A stretch of 64,000 bases of DNA, from assembly GCF_001642795.1 (NCBI RefSeq), contig NZ_LKEH01000031.1, positions 1 to 64,000 of the forward strand. The letters are read 5' to 3'. Positions 34,305 through 43,765 of this stretch are shown piece after piece. Below the pieces are notes generated by a model that worked only from the letters and a program-made list of their open reading frames with translations, ran no database searches and was not told where the DNA came from. How positions within the stretch are numbered: the first letter of the stretch is position 1; each line of letters opens with the position of its first letter. The translations under genes and the position numbers were made by a program. Origin of the DNA: Pseudomonas viridiflava (GTDB lineage Bacteria > Pseudomonadota > Gammaproteobacteria > Pseudomonadales > Pseudomonadaceae).

Positions 34305-36578
34305 ATGTTAAACCGTGAGCTCGAAGTCACCCTCAATCTGGCCTTCAAGGAAGCTCGTTCAAAACGTCATGAGTTCATGACGGTCGAGCACCTCCTGCTG
34401 GCCTTATTGGATAATGAGGCTGCAGCCACTGTCTTGCGTGCCTGCGGCGCAAACCTCGATAAGCTCAAGCATGATCTGCAGGAGTTTATCGACTCCACCA
34501 CTCCACTGATCCCCGTCCACGACGAGGATCGCGAAACCCAGCCGACGTTGGGTTTTCAGCGCGTCCTGCAGCGCGCAGTCTTCCACGTACAGAGCTCCGG
34601 CAAGCGTGAAGTGACCGGTGCCAATGTGCTGGTTGCGATTTTCAGTGAGCAGGAAAGCCAGGCCGTGTTTCTGCTCAAGCAGCAGAGCGTTGCCCGGATT
34701 GATGTCGTCAATTACATCGCCCACGGTATCTCCAAGGTTCCAGGGCATGGCGAACACTCTTCTGAAGGTGAGCAAGATATGCAGGACGACGAGGGCGGTG
34801 AAGCATCTTCCTCTGGCAATCCTCTGGATGCCTATGCCAGCAATCTGAACGAACTGGCCCGTCAGGGGCGCATCGATCCGCTGGTCGGCCGCGAAAGCGA
34901 AGTCGAGCGTGTCGCACAGATCCTGGCGCGTCGTCGCAAGAACAACCCCCTGCTGGTCGGTGAAGCGGGTGTCGGCAAGACGGCAATTGCCGAAGGTCTG
35001 GCCAAGCGCATTGTCGACAATCAGGTCCCTGACCTGCTTGCCAGCAGTGTCGTCTACTCGCTCGACCTGGGTGCATTGCTGGCCGGTACCAAATACCGCG
35101 GCGATTTCGAGAAGCGCTTCAAGGCGCTGCTCAATGAATTGCGCAAGCGTCCGCATGCGATCCTGTTTATCGACGAAATCCATACCATCATTGGTGCGGG
35201 TGCGGCATCCGGCGGCGTCATGGACGCGTCGAATCTGCTCAAGCCATTGCTGTCATCGGGTGATATCCGTTGCATCGGCTCGACCACCTTCCAGGAATTT
35301 CGCGGGATTTTCGAGAAGGACCGTGCGTTGGCACGCCGCTTCCAGAAAGTCGACGTGTCCGAACCTTCGGTGGAAGACACCATTGGCATCCTGAGAGGCC
35401 TCAAGGGGCGTTTCGAGCAGCATCACAGCATCGAGTACAGTGATGAGGCGCTGCGCGCCGCTGCAGAGCTTGCATCGCGCTACATCAACGATCGTCATAT
35501 GCCTGACAAGGCTATCGACGTGATCGATGAGGCGGGCGCCTACCAGCGTCTGCAGCCGGTGGAGCAGCGAGTGAAGCGTATTGACGTGCCTCAGGTCGAG
35601 GACATCGTCGCCAAGATCGCGCGTATTCCCCCGAAACACGTCAACAGCTCCGACAAGGAACTGCTGCGTAATCTGGAGCGCGACCTCAAGCTCACGGTGT
35701 TCGGCCAGGACGCCGCGATCGATTCGCTGTCCACTGCGATCAAACTGTCTCGTGCAGGCCTCAAGTCGCCGGACAAGCCAGTCGGCTCGTTCCTGTTCGC
35801 AGGTCCGACCGGTGTCGGCAAGACCGAGGCGGCTCGCCAATTGGCGAAGGCGCTGGGCGTCGAGCTGATTCGTTTCGATATGTCCGAGTACATGGAGCGG
35901 CACACCGTTTCACGTCTCATCGGCGCGCCTCCGGGTTACGTCGGGTTCGATCAGGGCGGTCTGCTGACCGAGGCCATCACGCGTCAGCCGCATTGCGTGC
36001 TGTTGCTCGATGAAATCGAGAAGGCGCACCCGGAAGTCTTCAACCTGCTGTTGCAGGTCATGGACCACGGTACGCTGACTGACAACAACGGGCGCAAGGC
36101 CGATTTCCGTAACGTGATCGTGATCATGACCACCAACGCCGGTGCCGAATCGGCTGCGAGGGCCTCGATCGGTTTCACTCACCAGGATCACTCTTCCGAT
36201 GCGATGGAAGTGATCAAGAAGAGCTTCACGCCGGAATTCCGCAACCGTCTCGATACGATCATCCAGTTTGGCCGTCTCAGCCACGAAGTCATCAAGAGCG
36301 TGGTGGACAAGTTCCTCACCGAGCTTCAGGCGCAGCTGGAAGACAAGCGTGTACTGCTCGAAGTCTCCGACGCGGCCAGAAGCTGGCTGGCGCAGGGTGG
36401 CTACGATGCGGCGATGGGCGCTCGACCAATGGCTCGTCTGATTCAGGACAAGATCAAGCGGCCACTGGCTGAAGAGATCCTGTTCGGCGAATTGTCAGAG
36501 CACGGCGGTGTGGTTCACATCGACATCAAGGACGGCGAGATCACGTTCGACTACGAAACCACGGCAGAGATGGCGTGA
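34305..36578 (+). CDS. clpA: ATP-dependent Clp protease ATP-binding subunit ClpA
   Basis: A 757-residue AAA+ unfoldase working with ClpP. It has an N-terminal Clp_N double repeat (1-145, the ClpS-binding part), an acidic linker near 150-170, the first ATPase module with Walker A GEAGVGKT near residue 223 and LFIDEIHT, and the second module with GPTGVGKT near 504 and LLLDEIEKAHPE. The ClpP-docking tripeptide IGF is present in RASIGFTHQ near 622. Its length is that of ClpA rather than ClpB (no middle coiled coil). Confidence 0.96.
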   Translation: MLNRELEVTLNLAFKEARSKRHEFMTVEHLLLALLDNEAAATVLRACGANLDKLKHDLQEFIDSTTPLIPVHDEDRETQPTLGFQRVLQRAVFHVQSSGKREVTGANVLVAIFSEQESQAVFLLKQQSVARIDVVNYIAHGISKVPGHGEHSSEGEQDMQDDEGGEASSSGNPLDAYASNLNELARQGRIDPLVGRESEVERVAQILARRRKNNPLLVGEAGVGKTAIAEGLAKRIVDNQVPDLLASSVVYSLDLGALLAGTKYRGDFEKRFKALLNELRKRPHAILFIDEIHTIIGAGAASGGVMDASNLLKPLLSSGDIRCIGSTTFQEFRGIFEKDRALARRFQKVDVSEPSVEDTIGILRGLKGRFEQHHSIEYSDEALRAAAELASRYINDRHMPDKAIDVIDEAGAYQRLQPVEQRVKRIDVPQVEDIVAKIARIPPKHVNSSDKELLRNLERDLKLTVFGQDAAIDSLSTAIKLSRAGLKSPDKPVGSFLFAGPTGVGKTEAARQLAKALGVELIRFDMSEYMERHTVSRLIGAPPGYVGFDQGGLLTEAITRQPHCVLLLDEIEKAHPEVFNLLLQVMDHGTLTDNNGRKADFRNVIVIMTTNAGAESAARASIGFTHQDHSSDAMEVIKKSFTPEFRNRLDTIIQFGRLSHEVIKSVVDKFLTELQAQLEDKRVLLEVSDAARSWLAQGGYDAAMGARPMARLIQDKIKRPLAEEILFGELSEHGGVVHIDIKDGEITFDYETTAEMA

Positions 36579-36590
36579 TACAGTAGGGGG

Positions 36591-36610
36591 TGCGCCCGGA
36601 AACGGGCGCA
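36591..36610 (+). terminator. Short hairpin after clpA
   Basis: A stem TGCGCCCG/CGGGCGCA with loop GAAA, a very stable tetraloop form, 12 bases after the clpA stop. No T-run; it may protect the mRNA 3' end. Confidence 0.45.
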
Positions 36611-36647
36611 GTCCCGGATCTGGTCGGATTGTCCGCTATTGTCAGAA

Positions 36648-36682
36648 ACAAAAACGCCCGGCATATGCCGGGCGTTTTTGTT
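36648..36682. terminator. Bidirectional terminator between clpA and infA
   Basis: A long near-perfect palindrome AAAAACGCCCGGC/GCCGGGCGTTTTT with A and T runs on both sides, serving clpA on the plus strand and infA on the minus strand. Confidence 0.92.
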
Positions 36683-36691
36683 GATGCCTGA

Positions 36692-36910
36692 TTAACGAGC
36701 GCGGTAGGTGATACGCCCTTTGCTCAAGTCATAGGGCGTCAACTCTACACGCACCTTGTCACCGGTCAGAATACGGATGTAATTCTTGCGCATCTTGCCG
36801 GAGATATGCGCGGTTACGACGTGCCCGTTTTCCAACTCCACACGAAACATGGTGTTGGGCAGGGTGTCGACGACAGTGCCTTCCATTTCGAAGCTGTCTT
36901 CTTTCGACAT
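36692..36910 (-). CDS. infA: Translation initiation factor IF-1
   Basis: A 72-residue OB-fold protein that occupies the ribosomal A site during initiation. The sequence is essentially standard: [19 protein letters not shown], then [15 protein letters not shown], ending GRITYRAR. It sits between clpA (convergent) and bpt. Confidence 0.97.
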
Positions 36911-37011
36911 GCAGTAAAGCCCTCGGTATACAAATGAGTGGCCCGGTGCAAGTGGCGCCAGGCAAAAGCGGCGTGCATTGTGCCCGAAAAAACCTGTTTA
37001 AGCCAAGGGGT

Positions 37012-37719
37012 TCAATACAGAGTGACCCATCTTTGATTGGTAAGCAGCTCGATAGGGCGATATTGCGTCTTGTAATTCATCTTTTTGCAGTTCTTTATCC
37101 AGTAGCCCAGATACACCGCATGCAACTGCAACCTCGCGGCTTCAGCGATCTGCCACAAGATTGCATAACGGCCCAGGCTGCGGCGTTCTTCTTCGGGTTC
37201 GTAGAAGGTATAGACCGCAGAAAGACCGTTGGGCAGCAGGTCAGTCACCGCCACTGCGAGAAGACGACCCTCGAGACGGAACTCATAAAAACGTGAGAAC
37301 GGCAGGTCACGCACCAGAAATGTCGAAAATTGATCGCGACTCGGTGGAAACATGTCGCCGTCGGCATGCCGCTGTTCGATGTAGCGCTGGTAGAGATCGA
37401 AGTATTCCTGAGTAAAAACCGGCTTGGTACTGCGCACCTGAATGTCGGCGTTGCGCTTGAGGATGCGTTTTTGCTGGCGGTCGGGCACGAACAAATTCAC
37501 GGGGATGCGTGCAGGCACGCAGGCACTGCAGTTCTGGCAGTGAGGGCGGTAAAGGTGATCGCCGCTACGCCGAAAACCCATATCGGACAGGTCGGCATAA
37601 ACCTGAACATCCATGGGTTGGCTGGGGTCCAGAAACAGCGTCGTCGCCTGCTCTTCAGGCAAGTAACTGCAGGTATGGGGTTGAGTGGCATAAAACTTAA
37701 GCCGCGCCAGCTCCGTCAT
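37012..37719 (-). CDS. bpt: Aspartate/glutamate leucyl-transferase Bpt
   Basis: A 235-residue aminoacyl-tRNA-protein transferase of the arginyltransferase fold. Bacterial Bpt adds Leu from Leu-tRNA to proteins that begin with Asp or Glu, making them N-degrons for ClpS. The N-terminal cysteine motifs (HTCSYLPEE near 17-21 and CQNCSACVPARI near 61-72) and the C-terminal YLGYWIKNCKKMNYK motif are intact. The gene is next to aat and close to clpS-clpA, so the whole pathway is clustered. Confidence 0.94.
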   Translation of the reverse strand: MTELARLKFYATQPHTCSYLPEEQATTLFLDPSQPMDVQVYADLSDMGFRRSGDHLYRPHCQNCSACVPARIPVNLFVPDRQQKRILKRNADIQVRSTKPVFTQEYFDLYQRYIEQRHADGDMFPPSRDQFSTFLVRDLPFSRFYEFRLEGRLLAVAVTDLLPNGLSAVYTFYEPEEERRSLGRYAILWQIAEAARLQLHAVYLGYWIKNCKKMNYKTQYRPIELLTNQRWVTLY

Positions 37720-37768
37720 GATCGCCCCCTTGTCGAAAAACCTTTAATCATGAGTGTATGCCAGCCTG

Positions 37769-38458
37769 TCAAACTCGCCTAGGCAACCAGTCTGCGTTAG
37801 TCGGTTGATCCAGATGACGGTTCAAATAATCGGCAAAGGCTTGGCGCGGGATCGAGCGGGCGCCGAAGCTGTGCAAGTGCTGGGTCGGCATCTGGCAGTC
37901 GATCAGAACGAAGCCCCAGGCGTGCAGGCGTTCCACCAGCGTGGCGAATCCGACCTTGGAAGCGTTGTCTGCGCGGCTGAACATGGACTCCCCGAAAAAC
38001 AGTTGCCCCATCGCCAGGCCATAAAGGCCACCGACCAGAACGTCGTTTTCCCAGACCTCGACGCTGTGGGCGTGTCCACGGCGATGCAGCTCAAGGTAGG
38101 CGTCCTGCATCGAACGAGTTATCCAGGTTTCATTGGCGTAACTGCGAGGCGCAGCGCAGGCTTGTATGACGGCGGCGAAGTTCTGATCGAAGGTGACGGT
38201 GTAGCGAGCCTGGCGCAGAACCTTGCCGAGGCTGCGTGAGACGTGCAGCTCTTCAGGCAGCAGCACGGTTCTCGGGTCGGGCGACCACCACAGGATGGGC
38301 TGGCCGTCCTGAAACCAGGGAAAGCAGCCGTGACGGTAGGCGCGAATCAGGCGGTCGGCAGAAAGGTCTCCACCCGCAGCGAGCAATCCGTTTGGCTCGC
38401 GAAGGGCCTTGTCCAGTGGCGGAAAATCGAGGCTGTTGCGTTGTAACCAGGTCAGCAT
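37769..38458 (-). CDS. aat: Leucyl/phenylalanyl-tRNA-protein transferase
   Basis: A 229-residue enzyme that adds Leu or Phe from tRNA to proteins starting with Lys or Arg, creating N-degrons for ClpS-ClpAP. The family motifs FPP-L--A--EPNGLLAAGGDL, GCFPWF and MGQLFFGESMFS are intact, as is the GFVLIDCQMPTQHLHSFGAR region. The ATG at 38458 gives MLTWLQRNSLDFPP, the usual start; upstream codons in the same frame do not look coding. The Shine-Dalgarno match is weak. Confidence 0.94.
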   Translation of the reverse strand: MLTWLQRNSLDFPPLDKALREPNGLLAAGGDLSADRLIRAYRHGCFPWFQDGQPILWWSPDPRTVLLPEELHVSRSLGKVLRQARYTVTFDQNFAAVIQACAAPRSYANETWITRSMQDAYLELHRRGHAHSVEVWENDVLVGGLYGLAMGQLFFGESMFSRADNASKVGFATLVERLHAWGFVLIDCQMPTQHLHSFGARSIPRQAFADYLNRHLDQPTNADWLPRRV

Positions 38459-38937
38459 GGGCATCACGACTTTGCGGAAGGGGAGGGCGCATGCGATACG
38501 TGTTTGCAACTCCGTGCGGCAAACGCGGTCACAAGCGGTCGTCATTATGGCGCTTGTCGGCTGCTAGCGGTAGGGCGCGCAAAGGATCGCGGGGTCATGG
38601 GCGCCGTGTTGCGGGCTGTTGGCAGAATCCTGCCATAAGCCTTTGTCACAAAAGAAAATGCGTGCTCAAATTGAACGCTGTCGACGATGCATGAGGATGG
38701 TCGACCTCTACGCAGGCTTTTTTATCAGGCATGAAACCGGTCAAGCGAGTTTTCGTACAGACCTCAAGGCCTCTAAGGCCTTACAATGCCGGCTTTGCGC
38801 ATTATCATTCAAACGGTTCTCGATCAGGCCTCACAGCGGGCTGTGGCCTTTTTCATCAGGGCGCAGCCGGTGCCGGCGACAGCCGTTCAACGTCAATCAA
38901 CGAGATGTTCGCGCTCCAGCGCAGGAAATAAAGCGTT
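38459..38937. other. Gene-free region between aat and ftsK
   Basis: About 480 bases in which I recognise no gene. In P. aeruginosa (from memory) trxB1 lies here; no remnant is recognisable. The region has a small hairpin TGGCAG/CTGCCA at 38620-38635, a possible -10 (TACAAT at 38782-38787) and a terminator-like hairpin at 38828-38852. Confidence 0.6.
38828..38852 (+). terminator. Terminator-like hairpin upstream of ftsK
   Basis: CACAGC/GCTGTG extended by GGCC/GGCC bases, followed by TTTTT on the plus strand, about 85 bases before the ftsK start. It could be an attenuator in the ftsK leader or the end of a short RNA. Confidence 0.45.
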
Positions 38938-41340
38938 TTGAAGAAATCCACACCAGCACCCAGCGCTGTTCCGCTTTGGCGACAGCAACTGCATTACCGG
39001 CTCAAGGAAGGTGCCTTGATCGCCTTCGGCGCCCTGTGCCTGTACCTGATGATGGCGTTATTGACCTACGATCAGAGCGATCCGGGCTGGAGCCATACCA
39101 GCAGCGCCGCGCAAGTGCAGAATGCTGCCGGGCGTGCCGGTGCGTTCTGTGCCGACATCCTGTTCATGGTGCTGGGTTACTTTGCCTATATCTTTCCGCT
39201 GCTGCTGGCCATCAAGGCCTGGCAGGTGTTTCGTCATCGTCACGAACCCTGGCAGTGGAGCGGCTGGCTGTTCTCCTGGCGCCTGATCGGTCTGGTGTTT
39301 CTGGTGCTGGCAGGTGCTGCGCTGGCGCACATCCATTTTCACTTCGCAGCAGGCTTTCCGGGTTCTGCCGGTGGCGTGCTGGGTGAAGTCCTGGGCGACC
39401 TGGCCAAGAAGGCACTGAACATCCAGGGCAGCACCTTGCTGTTCATCGCGCTGTTCCTGTTTGGTCTGACCGTGTTCACCGATCTGTCCTGGTTCAAGGT
39501 CATGGACGTGACCGGCAAGATCACCCTGGACCTGTTCGAGCTGTTCCAGGGCGCCGCCAACCGCTGGTGGGCTGCCCGTGTCGAGCGCAAGCAAATGGTC
39601 GCGCAATTGCGTGAAGTCGATATGCAGGTCAACGACGTGGTCGCGCCTGCGGCGTCCGATCGCCGTGAGCAGGCCAAGGCCCGAGAGCGGATCATCGAGC
39701 GCGAAGTCTCGCTGAGTAAACACATGACCGAGCGTGAAAAACACGTGCCTGCGGTCATTGCTCCGGCACCTTCGCGTCCGCCCGAGCCCAGCAAGCGCGT
39801 GCAGAAGGAAAAGCAGGCCCCGCTGTTCGTTGACAGCGCAGTCGAAGGCACCTTGCCGCCGATCTCGATTCTTGATCCGGCGGAGAAGAAGCAGCTCAAT
39901 TATTCCCCCGAGTCCCTGGCGGCCGTGGGTCATCTGCTGGAAATCAAGCTCAAGGAATTCGGTGTCGAGGTCACGGTGGATTCGATTCATCCGGGTCCTG
40001 TGATTACTCGCTATGAAATCCAACCGGCTGCGGGCGTCAAGGTCAGCCGTATTTCCAACCTGGCCAAGGACCTTGCGCGCTCGCTGGCAGTGACCAGCGT
40101 ACGTGTGGTCGAGGTCATCCCCGGCAAGACCACCGTGGGTATCGAGATTCCCAACGAGGACCGCCAGATCGTGCGTTTCTCCGAGGTTCTTTCGACGCCG
40201 GAATACGACAACGCCAAGTCCCCGGTGACGCTGGCGCTCGGTCACGACATCGGCGGCAAGCCGGTGATTACCGATCTGGCCAAGATGCCGCACCTGCTGG
40301 TGGCGGGTACCACCGGTTCCGGTAAGTCGGTGGGTGTGAACGCGATGATTCTGTCGATCCTGTTCAAGTCCGGCCCGGATGACGCCAAGCTGATCATGAT
40401 CGACCCTAAGATGCTGGAGTTGTCGATCTACGAAGGCATTCCGCACCTGCTGTGTCCGGTGGTGACCGACATGAAGGACGCTGCCAACGCGTTGCGCTGG
40501 AGCGTGGCCGAGATGGAGCGTCGCTACAAGCTGATGGCCAAGATGGGCGTGCGTAACCTGTCGGGCTTCAACCAGAAGGTCAAGGACGCCCAGGACGCCG
40601 GCGAGCCGCTGGCGGATCCGCTGTACAAGCGTGAAAGCATTCACGACGAAGCACCACTGCTGACCAAGTTGCCAACCATCGTGGTTGTGGTGGACGAATT
40701 CGCCGACATGATGATGATCGTCGGCAAGAAGGTTGAAGAGCTCATTGCCCGTATCGCCCAGAAGGCCCGTGCTGCGGGTATTCACCTCATTCTGGCGACC
40801 CAGCGGCCGTCGGTGGATGTGATCACCGGTCTGATCAAGGCCAACATCCCGACGCGCATGGCGTTCCAGGTGTCGAGCAAGATCGACTCACGGACCATCA
40901 TCGATCAGGGCGGCGCCGAGCAACTGCTGGGCCACGGTGACATGCTGTACATGCCTCCGGGCACCAGCCTGCCGATTCGTGTGCACGGTGCGTTCGTTTC
41001 CGACGAAGAGGTACACCGTGTGGTGGAAGCCTGGAAGCTTCGCGGCACCCCGGACTACAACGACGATATTCTGGCTGGCGTGGAAGAGGCCGGCAGCGGC
41101 TTCGATGGCGGTGGCGGTGAAGGCGGTGAGGACAGCGAAAGCGATGCGCTCTACGACGAAGCCGTCAAATTCGTACTCGAGAGTCGTCGTGCGTCTATCT
41201 CTGCCGTACAGCGCAAACTCAAGATTGGCTACAACCGCGCGGCGCGCATGATCGAGGCGATGGAGATGGCGGGTGTCGTGACGTCCATGAACACCAACGG
41301 CTCCCGTGAAGTCATTGCCCCCGGCCCGATGCGTGACTGA
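38938..41340 (+). CDS. ftsK: DNA translocase FtsK
   Basis: An 800-residue septal DNA translocase that pumps chromosome dimers toward XerCD at dif. Four transmembrane helices lie within residues 20-185. The linker is much shorter than in E. coli, as usual for Pseudomonas. The motor has Walker A GTTGSGKSVGVN near residue 460 and Walker B VVVDEFADMM near 585. The C-terminal winged-helix gamma domain (about 735-800) recognises KOPS sites. The start is TTG, behind an AGGA at about 10 bases; the MKKSTPAP N terminus agrees with the family. Confidence 0.95.
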   Translation: MKKSTPAPSAVPLWRQQLHYRLKEGALIAFGALCLYLMMALLTYDQSDPGWSHTSSAAQVQNAAGRAGAFCADILFMVLGYFAYIFPLLLAIKAWQVFRHRHEPWQWSGWLFSWRLIGLVFLVLAGAALAHIHFHFAAGFPGSAGGVLGEVLGDLAKKALNIQGSTLLFIALFLFGLTVFTDLSWFKVMDVTGKITLDLFELFQGAANRWWAARVERKQMVAQLREVDMQVNDVVAPAASDRREQAKARERIIEREVSLSKHMTEREKHVPAVIAPAPSRPPEPSKRVQKEKQAPLFVDSAVEGTLPPISILDPAEKKQLNYSPESLAAVGHLLEIKLKEFGVEVTVDSIHPGPVITRYEIQPAAGVKVSRISNLAKDLARSLAVTSVRVVEVIPGKTTVGIEIPNEDRQIVRFSEVLSTPEYDNAKSPVTLALGHDIGGKPVITDLAKMPHLLVAGTTGSGKSVGVNAMILSILFKSGPDDAKLIMIDPKMLELSIYEGIPHLLCPVVTDMKDAANALRWSVAEMERRYKLMAKMGVRNLSGFNQKVKDAQDAGEPLADPLYKRESIHDEAPLLTKLPTIVVVVDEFADMMMIVGKKVEELIARIAQKARAAGIHLILATQRPSVDVITGLIKANIPTRMAFQVSSKIDSRTIIDQGGAEQLLGHGDMLYMPPGTSLPIRVHGAFVSDEEVHRVVEAWKLRGTPDYNDDILAGVEEAGSGFDGGGGEGGEDSESDALYDEAVKFVLESRRASISAVQRKLKIGYNRAARMIEAMEMAGVVTSMNTNGSREVIAPGPMRD

Positions 41341-41409
41341 TTGCAAAACTGCGTCGACAGTGAGTCCTGCTCGCTGTCGTGACATCCAATGACTGCAAAG
41401 AGGAATTCC

Positions 41410-42033
41410 ATGCGTCTTATCCGCATGCTGCTGGCAACCGCACTGACTTTTTCCGTGATCCCCGCCCATGCAGACAGCAAGGACGTGACACGCCTGACCC
41501 AGTTGCTGGAAAACTCCCGCACCCTGACCGCACGCTTCTCCCAGTTGACGCTGGATGGTGGCGGCACCCAATTGCAGGAAACCACGGGTGAAATGGCGCT
41601 GCAACGCCCCGGCCTGTTCAACTGGCACACTGACGCACCTCAGGAACAACTGATGGTGTCCGACGGCAAGAAAGTCTCGCTCTGGGACCCGGATCTGGAG
41701 CAGGTCACCATCAAGACCCTCGATCAACGCCTGACCCAGACCCCGGCGCTGCTGCTGTCCGGTGACGTGTCGAAGATCAGCGAAAGCTTCGACATCACCG
41801 CCAAGGAAGCGGGTGGCGTGATTGACTTCGTGCTCAAGCCCAAGACCAAGGACACCCTGTTCGACAGCCTGCGCCTGTCGTTCCGTAACGGCATCATCAA
41901 CGACATGCAGTTGGTCGACAGCGTCGGCCAGCGCACCAATATCCTGTTCACCGGCGTCAAGGCCAACGAACCTATCGCTGCCAGCAAGTTTCAGTTCCAG
42001 ATTCCCAAGGGTGCTGATGTCATTCAAGAGTAA
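41410..42033 (+). CDS. lolA: Outer-membrane lipoprotein carrier protein LolA
   Basis: A 207-residue periplasmic chaperone carrying lipoproteins from LolCDE to LolB. A signal peptide (residues 1-20, ending HAD) is followed by the LolA fold: LENSRTLTARFSQLTLD, the PGLFNWHTDAPQEQL strand and the DNQLT-like segment DPDLEQVTIKTLDQRL. The ATG at 41410 follows AGAGGAATTCC. It is expressed with rarA, which begins 19 bases downstream. Confidence 0.95.
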   Translation: MRLIRMLLATALTFSVIPAHADSKDVTRLTQLLENSRTLTARFSQLTLDGGGTQLQETTGEMALQRPGLFNWHTDAPQEQLMVSDGKKVSLWDPDLEQVTIKTLDQRLTQTPALLLSGDVSKISESFDITAKEAGGVIDFVLKPKTKDTLFDSLRLSFRNGIINDMQLVDSVGQRTNILFTGVKANEPIAASKFQFQIPKGADVIQE

Positions 42034-42052
42034 GAAGGCCTGATTCCGAACC

Positions 42053-43375
42053 ATGGACCTGTTTAGCCGTGAACCCATCGCCCAGCCACTGGCCGCACGT
42101 CTGCGTGCGACCAATCTGGACGAATACGTCGGTCAGGAGCACGTGCTGGCTCATGGCAAGCCTCTGCGCGAGGCGCTGGAGCAGGGCGCGCTGCACTCCA
42201 TGATCTTCTGGGGGCCGCCGGGCGTGGGCAAGACCACGCTCGCCCGGCTGCTGGCCAAGGTGTCGGACGCACACTTCGAAACGGTTTCCGCCGTATTGGC
42301 CGGGGTAAAGGAAATTCGTCAGGCCGTCGAGGTCGCCAAACAGCAGGCAGGCCAGTACGGTCGACGCACGATCCTGTTCGTTGACGAAGTGCACCGTTTC
42401 AACAAGTCGCAGCAGGATGCGTTTCTGCCGTATGTCGAAGACGGGACCCTGATTTTCATCGGTGCGACCACCGAGAACCCGTCCTTCGAACTGAACAACG
42501 CCTTGCTGTCCCGGGCACGGGTCTATGTGCTCAAGAGCCTCGACGAAACCGCACTGCGCAAGCTGGTTCATCGTGCACTGACCGAGGATCGCGGTCTGGG
42601 ACAGCGCCAGCTGACCTTGAACGATGAAGGCTTTGCGATTCTCATGGCGGCCGCCGACGGTGACGGGCGTCGCATGCTCAACCTGCTCGAGAACGCTTCC
42701 GATCTTGCCGAAGATGGCAGTGAGATCGGCACCGAACTGCTGCAAAGCCTGCTGGGCGATAGCCGACGTCGTTTCGACAAGGGCGGTGAAGCGTTCTACG
42801 ACCAGATATCCGCGCTGCACAAGTCGATTCGCGGGTCCAACCCGGATGCTGCCCTGTACTGGTTCGCGCGTATGATCGACGGCGGCTGTGACCCGTTGTA
42901 CCTGGCGCGCCGTGTCGTGCGCATGGCCAGTGAGGATATCGGCAACGCCGATCCACGCGCCTTGCCGCTGTGCATGTCGGCCTGGGATGTTCAGGAGCGC
43001 CTCGGCAGCCCGGAAGGCGAGCTGGCGGTCGCTCAGGCCATTGTCTATCTGGCCTGCGCGCCGAAAAGCAACGCGGTGTACATGGCGTTCAAGAGCGCCA
43101 TGCGCGAAGCCTCCGAGCACGGGTCGCTCGAGGTTCCGTTGCACCTGCGCAATGCACCGACCAAGCTGATGAAGCAACTCGGCTATGGCGAAGAATACCG
43201 CTACGCCCATGACGAGCCCGATGCCTACGCGGCAGGCGAAGATTACTTTCCTGACGAGCTTGAACCGCGCCAGTATTATCAGCCGGTTCCTCGTGGACTC
43301 GAACTCAAGATCGGCGAAAAGCTCAGGCACCTGAACGCGCTGGATGAAGCCAGCCCTCGCAAGCGGAGAAAGTAG
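42053..43375 (+). CDS. rarA: Replication-associated recombination protein A
   Basis: A 440-residue AAA+ ATPase of the RarA/MgsA/WRNIP1 family, related to clamp loaders and acting at stalled forks. Walker A GPPGVGKTTLA is near residue 51, Walker B with the following FNKSQQDAFLP near 110-125, and the sensor motif GATTENPSFELN near 138. The C-terminal tetramerisation region ends in a basic tail RKRRK. The stop overlaps the crcB GTG start. Confidence 0.96.
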   Translation: MDLFSREPIAQPLAARLRATNLDEYVGQEHVLAHGKPLREALEQGALHSMIFWGPPGVGKTTLARLLAKVSDAHFETVSAVLAGVKEIRQAVEVAKQQAGQYGRRTILFVDEVHRFNKSQQDAFLPYVEDGTLIFIGATTENPSFELNNALLSRARVYVLKSLDETALRKLVHRALTEDRGLGQRQLTLNDEGFAILMAAADGDGRRMLNLLENASDLAEDGSEIGTELLQSLLGDSRRRFDKGGEAFYDQISALHKSIRGSNPDAALYWFARMIDGGCDPLYLARRVVRMASEDIGNADPRALPLCMSAWDVQERLGSPEGELAVAQAIVYLACAPKSNAVYMAFKSAMREASEHGSLEVPLHLRNAPTKLMKQLGYGEEYRYAHDEPDAYAAGEDYFPDELEPRQYYQPVPRGLELKIGEKLRHLNALDEASPRKRRK

Positions 43376-43749
43376 TGATTCAGACCATTCTTGCGGTGTC
43401 GATCGCCGGTATCGCTGGTACATTATTGCGTTTCGCGGCAGGTACCTGGGTCAGTGCCCACTGGCCGCGCTATTTTTATACGGCGACGCTGGCGGTCAAC
43501 ATCGTCGGCTGCCTGATCATCGGCATACTGTACGGGCTGTTTCTGCTGCGCCCTGAAGTGCCCATCGAAATTCGAGCCGGCCTGATCGTCGGTTTTGTAG
43601 GGGGTCTGACGACCTTTTCATCCTTTTCACTGGATACGCTGCGCCTGCTGGAAAGCGGGCAACTGCCGCTGGCCCTGGGCTATGCCGGTATCAGCGTGTT
43701 CGGCGGGCTGCTCGCAACCTGGGTTGGCCTGTCCCTGACCAGACTTTGA
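43375..43749 (+). CDS. crcB: Fluoride channel CrcB/Fluc
   Basis: A 124-residue four-helix membrane protein that exports fluoride as an antiparallel dimer. The conserved pore segments NIVGCLIIG, with the key Asn, and GFVGGLTTFSSFS, with the Phe and Ser/Thr lining, are intact. It starts with GTG overlapping the rarA stop. No fluoride riboswitch is seen, which fits its location inside an operon. Confidence 0.94.
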   Translation: MIQTILAVSIAGIAGTLLRFAAGTWVSAHWPRYFYTATLAVNIVGCLIIGILYGLFLLRPEVPIEIRAGLIVGFVGGLTTFSSFSLDTLRLLESGQLPLALGYAGISVFGGLLATWVGLSLTRL

Positions 43750-43765
43750 TAGACGAGAGAACGAT

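Noticed and set aside
38619..39386. A 255-codon open frame overlapping the start of ftsK
   Set aside because: It runs out of frame through the certain ftsK coding region and has a compositionally odd translation.
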